From NCBI GenBank assembly GCA_041228345.1, contig CP166131.1:1054001-1118000 (forward strand): a stretch of DNA of 64,000 nucleotides, given 5' to 3'. Of this stretch, positions 16,668 to 25,398 are shown piece after piece; within the stretch, counting starts at the first letter, position 1; each line of letters opens with the position of its first letter. The notes beneath the pieces were generated by a model. It searched no databases. It was given only the letters and a program-made list of their open reading frames with translations, and was not told the origin of the DNA. Position numbers and translations under genes: made by a program. Origin of the DNA: Alphaproteobacteria bacterium LSUCC0396. GTDB taxonomy: Bacteria > Pseudomonadota > Alphaproteobacteria > Puniceispirillales > Puniceispirillaceae.

Positions 16668-17345
16668 TCAGATCAATTCATCGCTGCGGTCATCGGTTTC
16701 GCCAAAGCGTTTCAGAACCGCTGGTCGGGTGCCTTCATAGACCTTATCAAGCGATGCCGCGATACGGGCATTTTCACGCTCAAACAGGCTATTGCCGGCA
16801 AGGTCGCTCTCGACAATGAAGGGGCCGAAATTTTCCACCTCAAGAACCCACATGGCCTGCGCAAGCCCAAGTTCCTTTTTCCAGTGAAGATTGCTGACCT
16901 GTTTGACACCGCGGCCCAAAAGCGCGCCCGTTCCATAGCCAACCGTGGTCAGATAAATGGCACCATGCGGCACGAAATGCTCGCGGTAATCCTTGGCGCT
17001 CATTCCGCCTTTACCAATGATCAGCTTGGCCCCGGATGCGGCCAGCCACGGGCCGATCCATTTGGAAAACCGAAAGGATGCGGTTGCTGTTACCGCACCA
17101 AGATCAAAGCTGCCATCATCATGCTGAGTGGCAGCGGGCGAGCAATGAAAATTGGCCGCACTCTCGCCGGGTAACGCCAGCGGCATTGCAACGCCATCTT
17201 CCAGCACGCGTTTATAAACCCCTTCACGCGCGGTATAGACAGTCCCATCAAGATAAACAATATCGCCAATCACCAGACCGGCCAATGCTTCGGCGGTGGG
17301 GTTCGCGCTGAGGCGAATTTTACGCGGTTTGCTCGGCTTTACCAT
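16668..17345 (-). CDS. Class I fumarase/tartrate dehydratase-type hydro-lyase, beta subunit
   Basis: This 225-residue subunit corresponds to the C-terminal domain of class I [4Fe-4S] fumarases (TtdB/FumA-C family). It has the IVYLDGTVYTAREG segment and the KGGMS region typical of the family. The ATG at 17345 overlaps the alpha gene stop (ATGGTAA), so translation is coupled. Together with alpha it should hydrate a trans double bond: fumarate to malate, mesaconate to citramalate, or dehydrate tartrate. The neighbouring succinate-type flavoprotein and C5-CoA enzymes make fumarate or mesaconate the best guesses. Confidence 0.87.
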   Translation of the reverse strand: MVKPSKPRKIRLSANPTAEALAGLVIGDIVYLDGTVYTAREGVYKRVLEDGVAMPLALPGESAANFHCSPAATQHDDGSFDLGAVTATASFRFSKWIGPWLAASGAKLIIGKGGMSAKDYREHFVPHGAIYLTTVGYGTGALLGRGVKQVSNLHWKKELGLAQAMWVLEVENFGPFIVESDLAGNSLFERENARIAASLDKVYEGTRPAVLKRFGETDDRSDELI

Positions 17346-18271
17346 TCGACTGTCTCCCGCCTCTGATAATCGGTAAACCATTCAGGGTCAGTGCGATATT
17401 CAACCCGCCCATCATCAAAAATCCGCGCTACCGCACGGCGCGACGACAAACAAAAGGCATGAACACTCATTTGCATCCCGCCAGTATGGCAATAGCCAAC
17501 CTCGATATTGCAATCAATCACCATTGATTTGCCAACGAACCCCATCGCGCCCATACCGATGTTGTTGCCCAATGTCTTGAACTCATCCTCAAGCGCGGCA
17601 ATTTTCGGATCAGGATTACGGTTGCCAACGACACGCAGACAGGCGGCACGCTTGCCAAGCACCATGCAGCTATCTTTTGAGCCGCCAAGACCAATGCCGA
17701 TAATCGCCGGTTGACAGGCCAGACCGCGCTTGCCAAACGCCACCAGCGAGTCGAGGTAAAACCGCTTGATGCCCTCGATGCCGTCACTTGGAAACAGCAT
17801 CCGGTAATCAGTGCCAAACAGGCCGCCCTTGTGAACAGTAATCAGATCAATCCAATTACCGTTCGGTTCAAACCCATATTCGATTTCCGGCGCCCCAATG
17901 CCGACATTATTATCATGGTCGGTTCGCCATAATGGATGCACCCGGTTTGGCCGCAATGGCACCGATTGTGTTGCGTTTGCGGTCGCACGTCGCAGCGCCG
18001 CCTCAAGCGCGACCGGCCCACCATCAATTTGCGCCTCATTACCCATTTTGACATACCATCGAGGACAGCCAGTATCACCGCACATGGCGCGGCTGTCTTC
18101 TTTTGCGGCTGCGTAATTTTCCAGCATCGCCTCAAGCACAAAACTGGACAGGTCACCATCCTCGTCATTGGCGGCCTGTTGCAAACCGGCAAGGTAATCA
18201 TCGGGAATTTCAATTGCTGCTTTCGCCATCAGGCTTTCAGCGGTTTGTTGAATAAGCTCGATATTGATCAT
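17339..18271 (-). CDS. Class I fumarase/tartrate dehydratase-type hydro-lyase, alpha subunit
   Basis: The 310 residues match the N-terminal Fe-S hydro-lyase domain. VPLRPNRVHPLWRTDHDNN (near 99-117) is the family landmark, and candidate cluster Cys occur in CGDTGC (around 65), GLACQP (around 190) and the C-terminal third. The enzyme contains an oxygen-sensitive [4Fe-4S] cluster. The start overlaps the flavoprotein gene by 4 bases. Class I fumarases that accept mesaconate are known, so the pathway here cannot be settled by sequence. Confidence 0.87.
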   Translation of the reverse strand: MINIELIQQTAESLMAKAAIEIPDDYLAGLQQAANDEDGDLSSFVLEAMLENYAAAKEDSRAMCGDTGCPRWYVKMGNEAQIDGGPVALEAALRRATANATQSVPLRPNRVHPLWRTDHDNNVGIGAPEIEYGFEPNGNWIDLITVHKGGLFGTDYRMLFPSDGIEGIKRFYLDSLVAFGKRGLACQPAIIGIGLGGSKDSCMVLGKRAACLRVVGNRNPDPKIAALEDEFKTLGNNIGMGAMGFVGKSMVIDCNIEVGYCHTGGMQMSVHAFCLSSRRAVARIFDDGRVEYRTDPEWFTDYQRRETVEW

Positions 18272-20025
18272 TGTGCAGCCCCCACCAGCGTTTCGGCCTC
18301 GTCCGCCCCAAGCAGTGACTCGCCCGGCTTGACGATGGTGAATTTCACTGCCTCGCGGGAAACTTCAATGCCCTTATCGCCCGATGTTGCAACAGTGAAA
18401 TAGGATTGGTCAAACGATCCGGCGTCAGGGAAATCTTCGCGGAAATGCGCCCCACGTGAATTCTCGCGCGACAGACCAGCCTTGGCAATCACCTCGGATG
18501 TATCAATCAGGCTTTGCAGACTTAACCAATCATGCCATGATAGGTTAAAGGCCAGATTATCGGCAGCAACGCCAACCGTTTCCATTTCGTCTTTCAAGGC
18601 AGCAATCTTTTTAATGCCGCGCTGAATACCAGCAGCATCGCGCATCACCCCGACATCATCCCACATGATATCCATCAGCTGTGTGCGCAATTCCTGAACA
18701 TTACCCGGTTTCGCCGAGAACGGAATAAGCGCGCGCGCGAGCTCTTCATCAAGAACGGTCTCATCCGGATCATGCAATGCGCCCATTTTCATAGCATCAG
18801 CGCCCATTACATCACCTGCAATACCGCCATAAACAGTAGAATTCGCAACACCATTACCGCCAAGACGATTTGATCCATGCGCTCCGCCAGCATCCTCACC
18901 AGCAACATAAAGGCCGTGAAGGTCTGTGCGGGTATCAACGTCAACAACAACCCCGCCCATCAGATAATGTGCGGTTGGCACCACCTCGACCAAACCGGCA
19001 GCAAGATCAAATCCACTATCGGCGCAGCGCTTGACCATACCTTGGAATTTCTTGGCAACAACGTCCGGCCCAAGATGCGCCATCGAGATATAAACCCCGC
19101 CATAGGGCGAGGTACGACCCTGCCGCATTTCTTCGTAAATAGCGCGGCTGACAATATCGCGTGTGGCGCGTTCGCCCGCATCATCATAATCAAACATAAA
19201 CCGGTTATTCTCGCCATTGATCAGATAGCCACCAGCCCCGCGAAGCCCCTCTTCAAGCACCGTGCCAGTCATTTTTGTTTCGTCACCCGCCATCAGGCCG
19301 GTCGGATGAAACTGCACCATTTCCATATCACGCAGCCTAAGCCCGCGGCGCAATGCCATCGACAATCCGTCCATGCTCTTATCGCCGGATGGGGTGTGAT
19401 ATTTATACATTGTCGGGCCGCCACCGGTTGCCATCAGCACAGTTTTCGCCCGCACTAAACGGAACGTGCCGCGCCGCATATCAATAAACAAAACCCCGGC
19501 AAGCGCGCTGCCATCGCGTGACGGGATCAACCCGATTGCGCGATGTTCCTGCATTTTTTCAACGGGGCGCGACAGCACCTGTTCCATCAGGCGGCCAATA
19601 ATCTCGATACCGGTCAAATCGCCCTTATGGGCGGTGCGGTCAAAGGTCTGTCCGGCAAAGGCCTTTTGATGCAGCGTGCCATCACTGTTGCGGTCGAAAA
19701 AACAGCCGATTTCATTTTCCAGCTCATGAATACGGGTTACTGCCGTGGTGACAAGTCGCCAGGCCATATCCTGATCAGGAAGCCATTTGCCGCCGATGAT
19801 CGTATCCATGAAATGACGCTCGACCGAATCTTGGGGATGTAGCGCCACATTATAGCCGCCCTGCACCATCCGCGTGCAGCCGCATTTGCCGATCAGCCCC
19901 TTCACCGCGATTGTAACTTTTTGATCCGGTGCAGCCTTTTGCGCGTGAAGGGCGGCAAACAGACCCGCCCCACCAGTGCCCAAAATCAGAATATCGGTAT
20001 CATGTCGTTCAATGATTGGTTTCAT
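18268..20025 (-). CDS. Succinate dehydrogenase/fumarate reductase-type flavoprotein without the covalent-FAD histidine
   Basis: The 585 residues start with the FAD motif LILGTGGAGLFAA. The catalytic set is complete: HPTG, GTVLEEGLRGAGG, the Arg of ATRDIVSRAI, the His of PTAHYLMGG and the Arg of GSNRLGGNG. The flavin-linking His of SdhA/FrdA is replaced by Cys50 (GCTRMVQGG in place of SHT-type motifs), so FAD is probably bound non-covalently. In E. coli fumarate reductase, loss of this His keeps fumarate reduction but removes succinate oxidation, so direction or substrate may differ here; methylsuccinate/mesaconate is an alternative. It lies in one operon with Fe-S and anchor subunits and with a class I fumarase. 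Confidence 0.88.
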   Translation of the reverse strand: MKPIIERHDTDILILGTGGAGLFAALHAQKAAPDQKVTIAVKGLIGKCGCTRMVQGGYNVALHPQDSVERHFMDTIIGGKWLPDQDMAWRLVTTAVTRIHELENEIGCFFDRNSDGTLHQKAFAGQTFDRTAHKGDLTGIEIIGRLMEQVLSRPVEKMQEHRAIGLIPSRDGSALAGVLFIDMRRGTFRLVRAKTVLMATGGGPTMYKYHTPSGDKSMDGLSMALRRGLRLRDMEMVQFHPTGLMAGDETKMTGTVLEEGLRGAGGYLINGENNRFMFDYDDAGERATRDIVSRAIYEEMRQGRTSPYGGVYISMAHLGPDVVAKKFQGMVKRCADSGFDLAAGLVEVVPTAHYLMGGVVVDVDTRTDLHGLYVAGEDAGGAHGSNRLGGNGVANSTVYGGIAGDVMGADAMKMGALHDPDETVLDEELARALIPFSAKPGNVQELRTQLMDIMWDDVGVMRDAAGIQRGIKKIAALKDEMETVGVAADNLAFNLSWHDWLSLQSLIDTSEVIAKAGLSRENSRGAHFREDFPDAGSFDQSYFTVATSGDKGIEVSREAVKFTIVKPGESLLGADEAETLVGAAQ

Positions 20026-20029
20026 CAGA

Positions 20030-20371
20030 TTAAATCGCTTTCAAAAAGAATAGTGTCGACACCAGAAAGGCCAGTGCGACGGCCGACGCCGCCATGGTTT
20101 TCTGATGCGGGCTCCATGGCAGAAATTCCAGCGCCATAAGCCGCAGCCCGCCAAAAAGATGGACGGCCAGCAAAAACACCAGCCCAAATTCAGCCAGTTT
20201 AACAATCGTCAAATCGGTAAAACGCAGAAAGCCGTCAAGGCGCACCGGCGCCGACACGGCAAGAGACAACATATAGAAATGAACCGGCAAAAATAGCGCC
20301 AGACTAAGCCCCGATAGCCGGTGCAGCAAAAAGGCAAACCACAGAGGGTGCGATCGGTGCGGCCTTATCAT
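20030..20371 (-). CDS. SdhC-like membrane anchor subunit
   Basis: This 113-residue protein has three predicted membrane helices (about 13-37, 57-80 and 88-111). HRLSG near residue 17 and HLFGG near 71 are the quinone/heme-region motifs of SdhC-type cytochrome b anchors, so a heme b is likely. It overlaps the preceding anchor gene by 4 bases and is followed by the flavoprotein gene after 4 bases. Confidence 0.8.
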   Translation of the reverse strand: MIRPHRSHPLWFAFLLHRLSGLSLALFLPVHFYMLSLAVSAPVRLDGFLRFTDLTIVKLAEFGLVFLLAVHLFGGLRLMALEFLPWSPHQKTMAASAVALAFLVSTLFFLKAI

Positions 20372-20712
20372 AGCCCGCCTCCTGCAAAGGTAACGCTATA
20401 AACCGCCTTGCCGCCAAGCCCCAGCAACGCCGCAAAAACTGCCCAGCTGAAAAGCGTTAGGGCGCGCCCCCTAAGCCCTAGCCATTCAAAGCTGATTACC
20501 CGCACGCCAATGGCCCCATGCACTGACACCGCAACAACAAAACTGCCGTAAAATAAAAACCATGCAACAGAGCCTTGTGTACGGGCCAGAATTTCGGCAA
20601 CCGTCAAGCCGCCCTGAACCGCATAGATCATGACCGCAATATGGCCGATTACTAGTGGCACCATAATCAGCGCGGTTAGACGCTGTGCCATATATAAACG
20701 AATATCCAGCAT
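20368..20712 (-). CDS. SdhD/SdhC-like membrane anchor subunit
   Basis: The 114 residues contain three likely membrane helices, with AQRLTALIMVPLVIGHI at the start of the first and a conserved His in VHGAIGVR in the second. These are the features of the second, smaller anchor of a type with two transmembrane subunits. Its ATG directly follows the TAG of the Fe-S gene. Both anchors keep candidate heme-ligand His residues, so the complex should pass electrons between the Fe-S chain and quinone. Confidence 0.78.
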   Translation of the reverse strand: MLDIRLYMAQRLTALIMVPLVIGHIAVMIYAVQGGLTVAEILARTQGSVAWFLFYGSFVVAVSVHGAIGVRVISFEWLGLRGRALTLFSWAVFAALLGLGGKAVYSVTFAGGGL

Positions 20713-21441
20713 CTAGCGGCTCCGCCGGAACAATGCCTTGGTCGTTTCCCGCTTTAATCCAGCGATCGACAAGGTGGGGTTAAGTTCGTTCGGACAATAT
20801 TGCACACAGCCTTGCTGAGAGTGGCAATTGTGACATCCACCGTTCGAGCCAACCGCCGCCAGCCTTACATCCTGACCGGCATCACGGCTGTCATTCAACA
20901 ACGACCATGACCGGTTCAAGGCTGCCGGACCAAAATAATCGGGGTTCGACTCGACCACATCACACGCCGCATAACAGATCGCACAATTGATACATTCAAT
21001 CGCCTCACTCGCCGCAATGCGCATTGGATCATCGGGCGTAATCGGCGCCATCGGATCGTCCCGGGTGGCACTGGGATGAAACACCGCCTTGGCAGCAACC
21101 CATTTTTCGAAAAACGGATCCATATCGGTTGCCAGATCCTTAATCACTGGTAGGTTCCGCAATGGCGCAACTTCCAATTCATCACCGGCGACAACCTTGC
21201 TGACATGCGTGCGGCAGGTCCAGCGCGGCGCACCATTAACCATCATCGCACATGATCCGCACATCCCAACACGGCAGGCGAACCGGTACGATAAAGTCGG
21301 GTCAATATATTGTTGAACATACGCCACGACATCAAGCACCGTCTGGTTTTCACGCGCCGGCACCTGATATTTCTCAAAGCGGCCATCATCGCCGCTTTCG
21401 CGCCAGATCGACACGGTCATCATTTGCGTTTCATCCGCCAC
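20713..21441 (-). CDS. Succinate dehydrogenase/fumarate reductase-type iron-sulfur subunit
   Basis: This 242-residue subunit has a plant-ferredoxin-like [2Fe-2S] site (C56, C61, C64, C76), then a C-X2-C-X2-C-X3-C set (CINCAICYAAC) and a late CHNC...CVQYCP set for the [4Fe-4S] and [3Fe-4S]/[4Fe-4S] clusters. The start is a GTG with GGAG eight bases upstream; ATGs at 21423 and 21420 are alternatives. It is the first gene of the operon, giving the order Fe-S, anchor, anchor, flavoprotein, fumarase alpha, fumarase beta, unlike canonical sdhCDAB. Confidence 0.88.
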   Translation of the reverse strand: MADETQMMTVSIWRESGDDGRFEKYQVPARENQTVLDVVAYVQQYIDPTLSYRFACRVGMCGSCAMMVNGAPRWTCRTHVSKVVAGDELEVAPLRNLPVIKDLATDMDPFFEKWVAAKAVFHPSATRDDPMAPITPDDPMRIAASEAIECINCAICYAACDVVESNPDYFGPAALNRSWSLLNDSRDAGQDVRLAAVGSNGGCHNCHSQQGCVQYCPNELNPTLSIAGLKRETTKALFRRSR

Positions 21442-21453
21442 CAGATCACTCCA

Positions 21454-21471
21454 TTTGATTAAACTATCAAA
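21454..21471. promoter_or_regulatory. Perfect inverted repeat just before the Fe-S subunit gene
   Basis: TTTGAT-TAAACT-ATCAAA has 6-base perfect arms and ends 13 bases before the GTG start. It would overlap the leader or ribosome site, so it could be a repressor site. The 6-base spacer is too long for a FNR box. Confidence 0.35.
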
Positions 21472-21510
21472 ACTATAAATTTAATTTTTTCTTTAATAAA
21501 ATAAATAATA

Positions 21511-21537
21511 CTTACTAAATATGTAAGAATAACTTAC
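21511..21537. promoter_or_regulatory. Repeated CTTAC/GTAAG dyads, candidate LysR operator
   Basis: CTTAC (21511-21515), GTAAG (21523-21527) and CTTAC (21533-21537) form two perfect overlapping dyads with 7- and 5-base spacers. They lie centrally in the A+T-rich gap between the Fe-S operon and the divergent LysR gene, where LysR proteins usually bind both their recognition and activation sites. Confidence 0.55.
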
Positions 21538-21580
21538 AATACGATCAGCGATTAATCATTAAAGGCCGGATTATCCTAAC

Positions 21581-22468
21581 ATGTCCATCCGCCAGCTCCG
21601 TACATTGCTCGCCATCCAAGATCACGGCTCGTTCAGCGCCGCCGCCGCCGCTTGTCATGTCACCCATGCGGCGGTAAGCCAGCAGATGAAGGCGCTTGAA
21701 ACATTATGGGGTGTCGCGCTGTTCGACCGCAAGGGCCGCCGCCCTGAATTAACCCCGACCGGCCGCGCGCTGGCCGCCAAGGCCGATGAAATCATCCGCG
21801 CTTATGATGGCATCCTTGCATCGGTGATCGGTGATCAGGGGTTTCAGGGCGAATTTGTACTTGGCGCGGTGCCAACAACCCTGACCGGGCTGGTGCCGCT
21901 GGCACTATCGCTGCTGCGCCAGCGCCATGCCGATTTAAGGGTCACGATCTATCCGGGCCTATCACGTCAATTGATGCAACAGCTAGATCGTGGCGCGATT
22001 GATGCGGCGATCATCACCCGCCCGGACTTACTACCGCAAGGGCTGGCCTGCCTTGATATTGCGGCCGAACCGATGCAGCTTTTGGCCCCCCCACAAACCG
22101 ACAGCGGTGATCCGATTGAGCTGTTGCGCACCCGTCCTTTTATCCGGTTTGACCGCAATGCAATTTTTGGTCAGATGGTCGAGGGGTGGCTGCAAAAACA
22201 CAAGATCACTGTCCGAGATTCGATGGAGCTTGAGGGACTGGAGGCAATTTCCAGCATGGTGATGGCTAATCTTGGCGTCTCGATTGTACCGAAACGATGT
22301 GTGCGCAATATGAACCCGTTACCGGTCAAACGCCTTGCCCTTAGCGGCAATCCACCGGCACGCCAGCTTGGCCTTGCCTACCGTGATGGCACGCCGAAAC
22401 TAAGCGTTATCAAGGCTGGCGAAACGGCGCTTCTTGATGCGGTTGCGATTGGCGAATTCTCATCGTAG
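21581..22468 (+). CDS. LysR-family transcriptional regulator
   Basis: The 295 residues have an N-terminal winged HTH (about 1-60, with GSFSAAAAACHVTHAAVSQQ) and a type 2 periplasmic-binding effector domain from about 90. It is divergent from the Fe-S/anchor/flavoprotein/fumarase operon and convergent, 20 bases apart, with the CoA-transferase that ends the C5-CoA cluster. By position it should respond to a dicarboxylate or CoA-ester intermediate and control one or both groups. Confidence 0.9.
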   Translation: MSIRQLRTLLAIQDHGSFSAAAAACHVTHAAVSQQMKALETLWGVALFDRKGRRPELTPTGRALAAKADEIIRAYDGILASVIGDQGFQGEFVLGAVPTTLTGLVPLALSLLRQRHADLRVTIYPGLSRQLMQQLDRGAIDAAIITRPDLLPQGLACLDIAAEPMQLLAPPQTDSGDPIELLRTRPFIRFDRNAIFGQMVEGWLQKHKITVRDSMELEGLEAISSMVMANLGVSIVPKRCVRNMNPLPVKRLALSGNPPARQLGLAYRDGTPKLSVIKAGETALLDAVAIGEFSS

Positions 22469-22488
22469 ACGGGGCCTATTTGCCCGGC

Positions 22489-23619
22489 TTAATCGCCAGA
22501 AAATTCAGCGCGGATAGCATCATTATGCTCGCCCAAATCCGGCACCGAACCAAGCGTTGGCAACGCGCCATTTAGAATTGCGCCCGGTGCCAACAGCTTG
22601 ACATCACCAGCTGAGGTACGCACCGCAACAAACCGGTTTTGCGGGTGTTGGGCAAAGACATCCATATCGTTTAACCGGCCAAAGGCAATTTGCGCAGCCT
22701 GTAATTTATCGGCGATCTTGTCGATTGAATATTGGCTGAACACCCCGTTCATGATCGCATCGAGTGCGGCGCGGTTTTGCACCCGATGCACATTACTGTC
22801 AAATTTCGGATCTTGCGGCAGGTCGGGCTGATCAAGGACATCGCTGCAAAGCCGCACCCATTCGCGTTCATTCTGGATCGAAATCAACAGCATTTTTTCA
22901 TCACCGCAACGATAGGCACCATAGGGCGCAATTGTCGGATGATGCAGGCCCGGACGGCGGATTTCCCGCCCGCCATAATGATGCTGCAAATACGGAACAT
23001 TCATCCAATCGGCTAGCGCATGAAACAGCGAAACCTCAATTGCGCGACCCTCGCCGGTAAGACCGCGCGCCACCAGTGCCTGCAAGATTGCGGCATGCGC
23101 CGTCATCCCCGCCGCGATATCACAAACCGACACACCAACCCGTCCGGGCTCTTCAGGCGCACCTGTTATCTGTGCCAGACCCACCTCGGCCTGCACCAGA
23201 AAATCATATGCCTTCATCTGGGCAAACGGGCCAGACGCGCCATAGCCGCTGATATCACAGGTAATCAGCCGCGGATCAGCCGCGCGTAACGCCGCCATGG
23301 AAACCCCAAGACGGTCCAGCGCACCGGGCATTAAATTCTGGATAAACACATCTGCCTTGGTCAGCATGGTTTTGAAAATCTTTACATCGGCGGGCTGTTT
23401 CAGATCGAGTGCAACCGATTCCTTACCGCGATTCAACCAGACGAAATACGAACTATAACCATGCGCGTCAGCATCATAATTGCGGGCAAAATCGCCTTCA
23501 GGGCGCTCGACCTTGATCACCCGCGCCCCAGCATCGGCCAGACGGCTTGCCGCATATGGTGCTGCTACCGCCTGCTCAAGACTGACCACAAGCAACCCTT
23601 CAAGATCACGATTCCCCAT
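22489..23619 (-). CDS. Family III (CaiB/BaiF) CoA-transferase
   Basis: This protein of 376 residues has the family opening LLVVSLEQAVAAPYAASRLADAG, shown here only in part, and the catalytic-Asp segment MKAYDFLVQAEVG near 160. Family III enzymes move CoA between carboxylic acids. In the neighbouring set (CitE-like lyase, mesaconyl-C4-CoA-hydratase-like, MmgE/PrpD) it probably activates mesaconate, itaconate, citramalate or a related C5 acid, or moves CoA between C1 and C4 of mesaconate. It is the last gene of this group; ATG at 23619 follows AGGAGAGG. Confidence 0.88.
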   Translation of the reverse strand: MGNRDLEGLLVVSLEQAVAAPYAASRLADAGARVIKVERPEGDFARNYDADAHGYSSYFVWLNRGKESVALDLKQPADVKIFKTMLTKADVFIQNLMPGALDRLGVSMAALRAADPRLITCDISGYGASGPFAQMKAYDFLVQAEVGLAQITGAPEEPGRVGVSVCDIAAGMTAHAAILQALVARGLTGEGRAIEVSLFHALADWMNVPYLQHHYGGREIRRPGLHHPTIAPYGAYRCGDEKMLLISIQNEREWVRLCSDVLDQPDLPQDPKFDSNVHRVQNRAALDAIMNGVFSQYSIDKIADKLQAAQIAFGRLNDMDVFAQHPQNRFVAVRTSAGDVKLLAPGAILNGALPTLGSVPDLGEHNDAIRAEFSGD

Positions 23620-23675
23620 TTGCCTCTCCTGCCCCTTATGCCGACGTGCATTAACGTAAAATAACCCGAACCAAA

Positions 23676-24491
23676 TTAGGCCAATGCCTCAAAATCACGA
23701 ATAATCGCCTCGGCCCGTTTGATCACCGGCACATCAACCATCGCCCCATCAAGCTGAACCGCAGACGCGCTGGTCGCAACAGCGGCCATCACGCGCCGTG
23801 CCCACTCATAGTCATCCTGACTTGGCCGAAATACCGATTTCGCTGGCGCAATCTGTTTTGGGTGGATCAGCAGCTTGCCACCAAAGCCCATGTCACGGGC
23901 ACGGCGCGCCTCATTTTCAACGATTTCGGCATCATCAAATCGCACCGCAACCCCGTCAAGCGGCGCTGCCTTTTGCCCCAGACGCGAGGCAACAACGATC
24001 TTGCCACGCGCATAATATAACGATTCCCAATGCGGCTCGGCGCCAATATCAAGCGAGAAATCCAGATGACCAAATGCGCATTGCAGCACTGACGGGTGTT
24101 GCATCATCGCCTCAACCGCCGCCAGCCCGATCGCGCTTTCGATGATTGGCACAATCGGCATATCAGCCCCAAGCGTTTTGGCAATCACATCCAGATGATC
24201 CGCAGATTCGGCCTTTGGCAGCATAATCATCTGCGGTGGATTTTTTACCAACGCTTCCATATCCTTTGCAAACCAGCCGCTGTCAAACCCATTACACCGC
24301 ACCACTAGCGGTACCGGCAAATCAGGCCGGTCACCCAGCGCCGCATGGGCGGCTGGCTTGTCGGCATCAGACACCGCATCTTCAAGATCCATGATCACAG
24401 CATCGGCGCCGCTAGCCGCCGCCTTTGACAGTAATGCGGCGCGATGCCCGGGCACAAACAGCGGAACAGATAGAGGTTTTGCTAAAGTCAT
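23676..24491 (-). CDS. CitE-like HpcH/HpaI family lyase (citramalyl/malyl-CoA lyase type)
   Basis: The 271 residues form a TIM barrel with the Mg-binding MDLEDAVSDADK motif near 34-45 and an Arg in VVRCNGFDS for the substrate carboxylate. Members cleave citramalyl-CoA, malyl-CoA or methylmalyl-CoA to acyl-CoA and a keto acid. With the CoA-transferase and hydratase-like genes the simplest role is (S)- or (R)-citramalyl-CoA to acetyl-CoA and pyruvate. The stand-alone length shows it is not part of a citrate lyase complex. Confidence 0.87.
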   Translation of the reverse strand: MTLAKPLSVPLFVPGHRAALLSKAAASGADAVIMDLEDAVSDADKPAAHAALGDRPDLPVPLVVRCNGFDSGWFAKDMEALVKNPPQMIMLPKAESADHLDVIAKTLGADMPIVPIIESAIGLAAVEAMMQHPSVLQCAFGHLDFSLDIGAEPHWESLYYARGKIVVASRLGQKAAPLDGVAVRFDDAEIVENEARRARDMGFGGKLLIHPKQIAPAKSVFRPSQDDYEWARRVMAAVATSASAVQLDGAMVDVPVIKRAEAIIRDFEALA

Positions 24492-24517
24492 AATTTTGTC
24501 TTTCTACTAATTTGCAT

Positions 24518-25330
24518 CTAGGGGGTGACAGTTGCTGTCATGGTTATATTGCCATCAACGCCGCGAACACAGGCCGCCAGTTTCGCATCTTCAGGATTGG
24601 CATCGACCATAATAGGATCACCGCAGACCAGCGGGCGCACCCCGCGATAGGCCATATGTTGCGGCAGCTTTCCATTTACCGTGCAGGCAAGATTAAGCAT
24701 CAGGGTTGCCTGCAAAGGGCCATGAACCAATAGCCCGCCATGCCCCTCGACATTCATCGAATAAGGCAGGTCGTAATGAATACGATGACCGTTGAAAGTC
24801 AGCGCCGAATAGCGGAACAGCATCACACTATTCGCATCAACCTGCCAGCGATGTGCGGCCTTACTATCCGCAATCGGATCCAGCGGCGGTGCGGCCGTTA
24901 CCTCTTCACGGTAAACGACATCATGGCGTTCGCGCAGTTTCAGCTGACCATCAACCGAAAATTCATGCGTCACTGCAACGAAACACAGATTGCCACTTTT
25001 GCCTGATTTAAAGGTGATATCGTCAATGCGGCTTTGCTTGCTGACATGGTCACCAATGCTGAAATCACCGTGAAATTCCAGCCAGCCACCTGCCCACATT
25101 CGCCGCGCATAGGGGATTTCGGGCAGAAAATCGCCGCGTTTTGGGTGGCCGTCAGGCCCCAGCGCATCCGGATCAACCGCGTCAGGGGCCAGACACCAAT
25201 GCATCCCGGGCGGCACCGCGGTACCGGCAAAACAATGCGCTCCCAGCGTATGTTTGAAATGATTAACCATGCGCGGGGTAATCACATCATTGCTTGTTAC
25301 GCTGTTACCAATCCAGTTGGAAAAATCCAT
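24518..25330 (-). CDS. Mesaconyl-C4-CoA hydratase-like protein (FAS1/HTD2-type hot-dog dehydratase)
   Basis: The 270 residues form a double hot-dog. The N half has a RMWAGGWLEF strand. The C half carries the hydratase signature FRYSALTFNGHRIHYD (about 197-212) and GGLLVHGPLQATLM. This branch includes mesaconyl-C4-CoA hydratase of the 3-hydroxypropionate bicycle and itaconyl-CoA hydratase-like enzymes. The ATG at 25330 has AGGAG nine bases upstream. It lies between the lyase and MmgE/PrpD genes, all minus strand. Confidence 0.82.
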   Translation of the reverse strand: MDFSNWIGNSVTSNDVITPRMVNHFKHTLGAHCFAGTAVPPGMHWCLAPDAVDPDALGPDGHPKRGDFLPEIPYARRMWAGGWLEFHGDFSIGDHVSKQSRIDDITFKSGKSGNLCFVAVTHEFSVDGQLKLRERHDVVYREEVTAAPPLDPIADSKAAHRWQVDANSVMLFRYSALTFNGHRIHYDLPYSMNVEGHGGLLVHGPLQATLMLNLACTVNGKLPQHMAYRGVRPLVCGDPIMVDANPEDAKLAACVRGVDGNITMTATVTP

Positions 25331-25398
25331 CAATTTGCTCCTATGCTTTGACCCGCCATATATCCAAAACCAAATTATCGACCAGATAGGATGACCGG

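Noticed and set aside
15926-16819. Plus-strand open frame of 297 codons
   Set aside because: Antisense shadow of the FAD protein and fumarase genes, rich in Arg, His and Gln from the opposite strand.
18877-19458. Plus-strand open frame of 193 codons
   Set aside because: Antisense to the flavoprotein gene, whose motifs are complete.
21455-21470. FNR box before the Fe-S operon
   Set aside because: The arms TTGAT and ATCAA are right, but the spacer is 6 bases, not 4.
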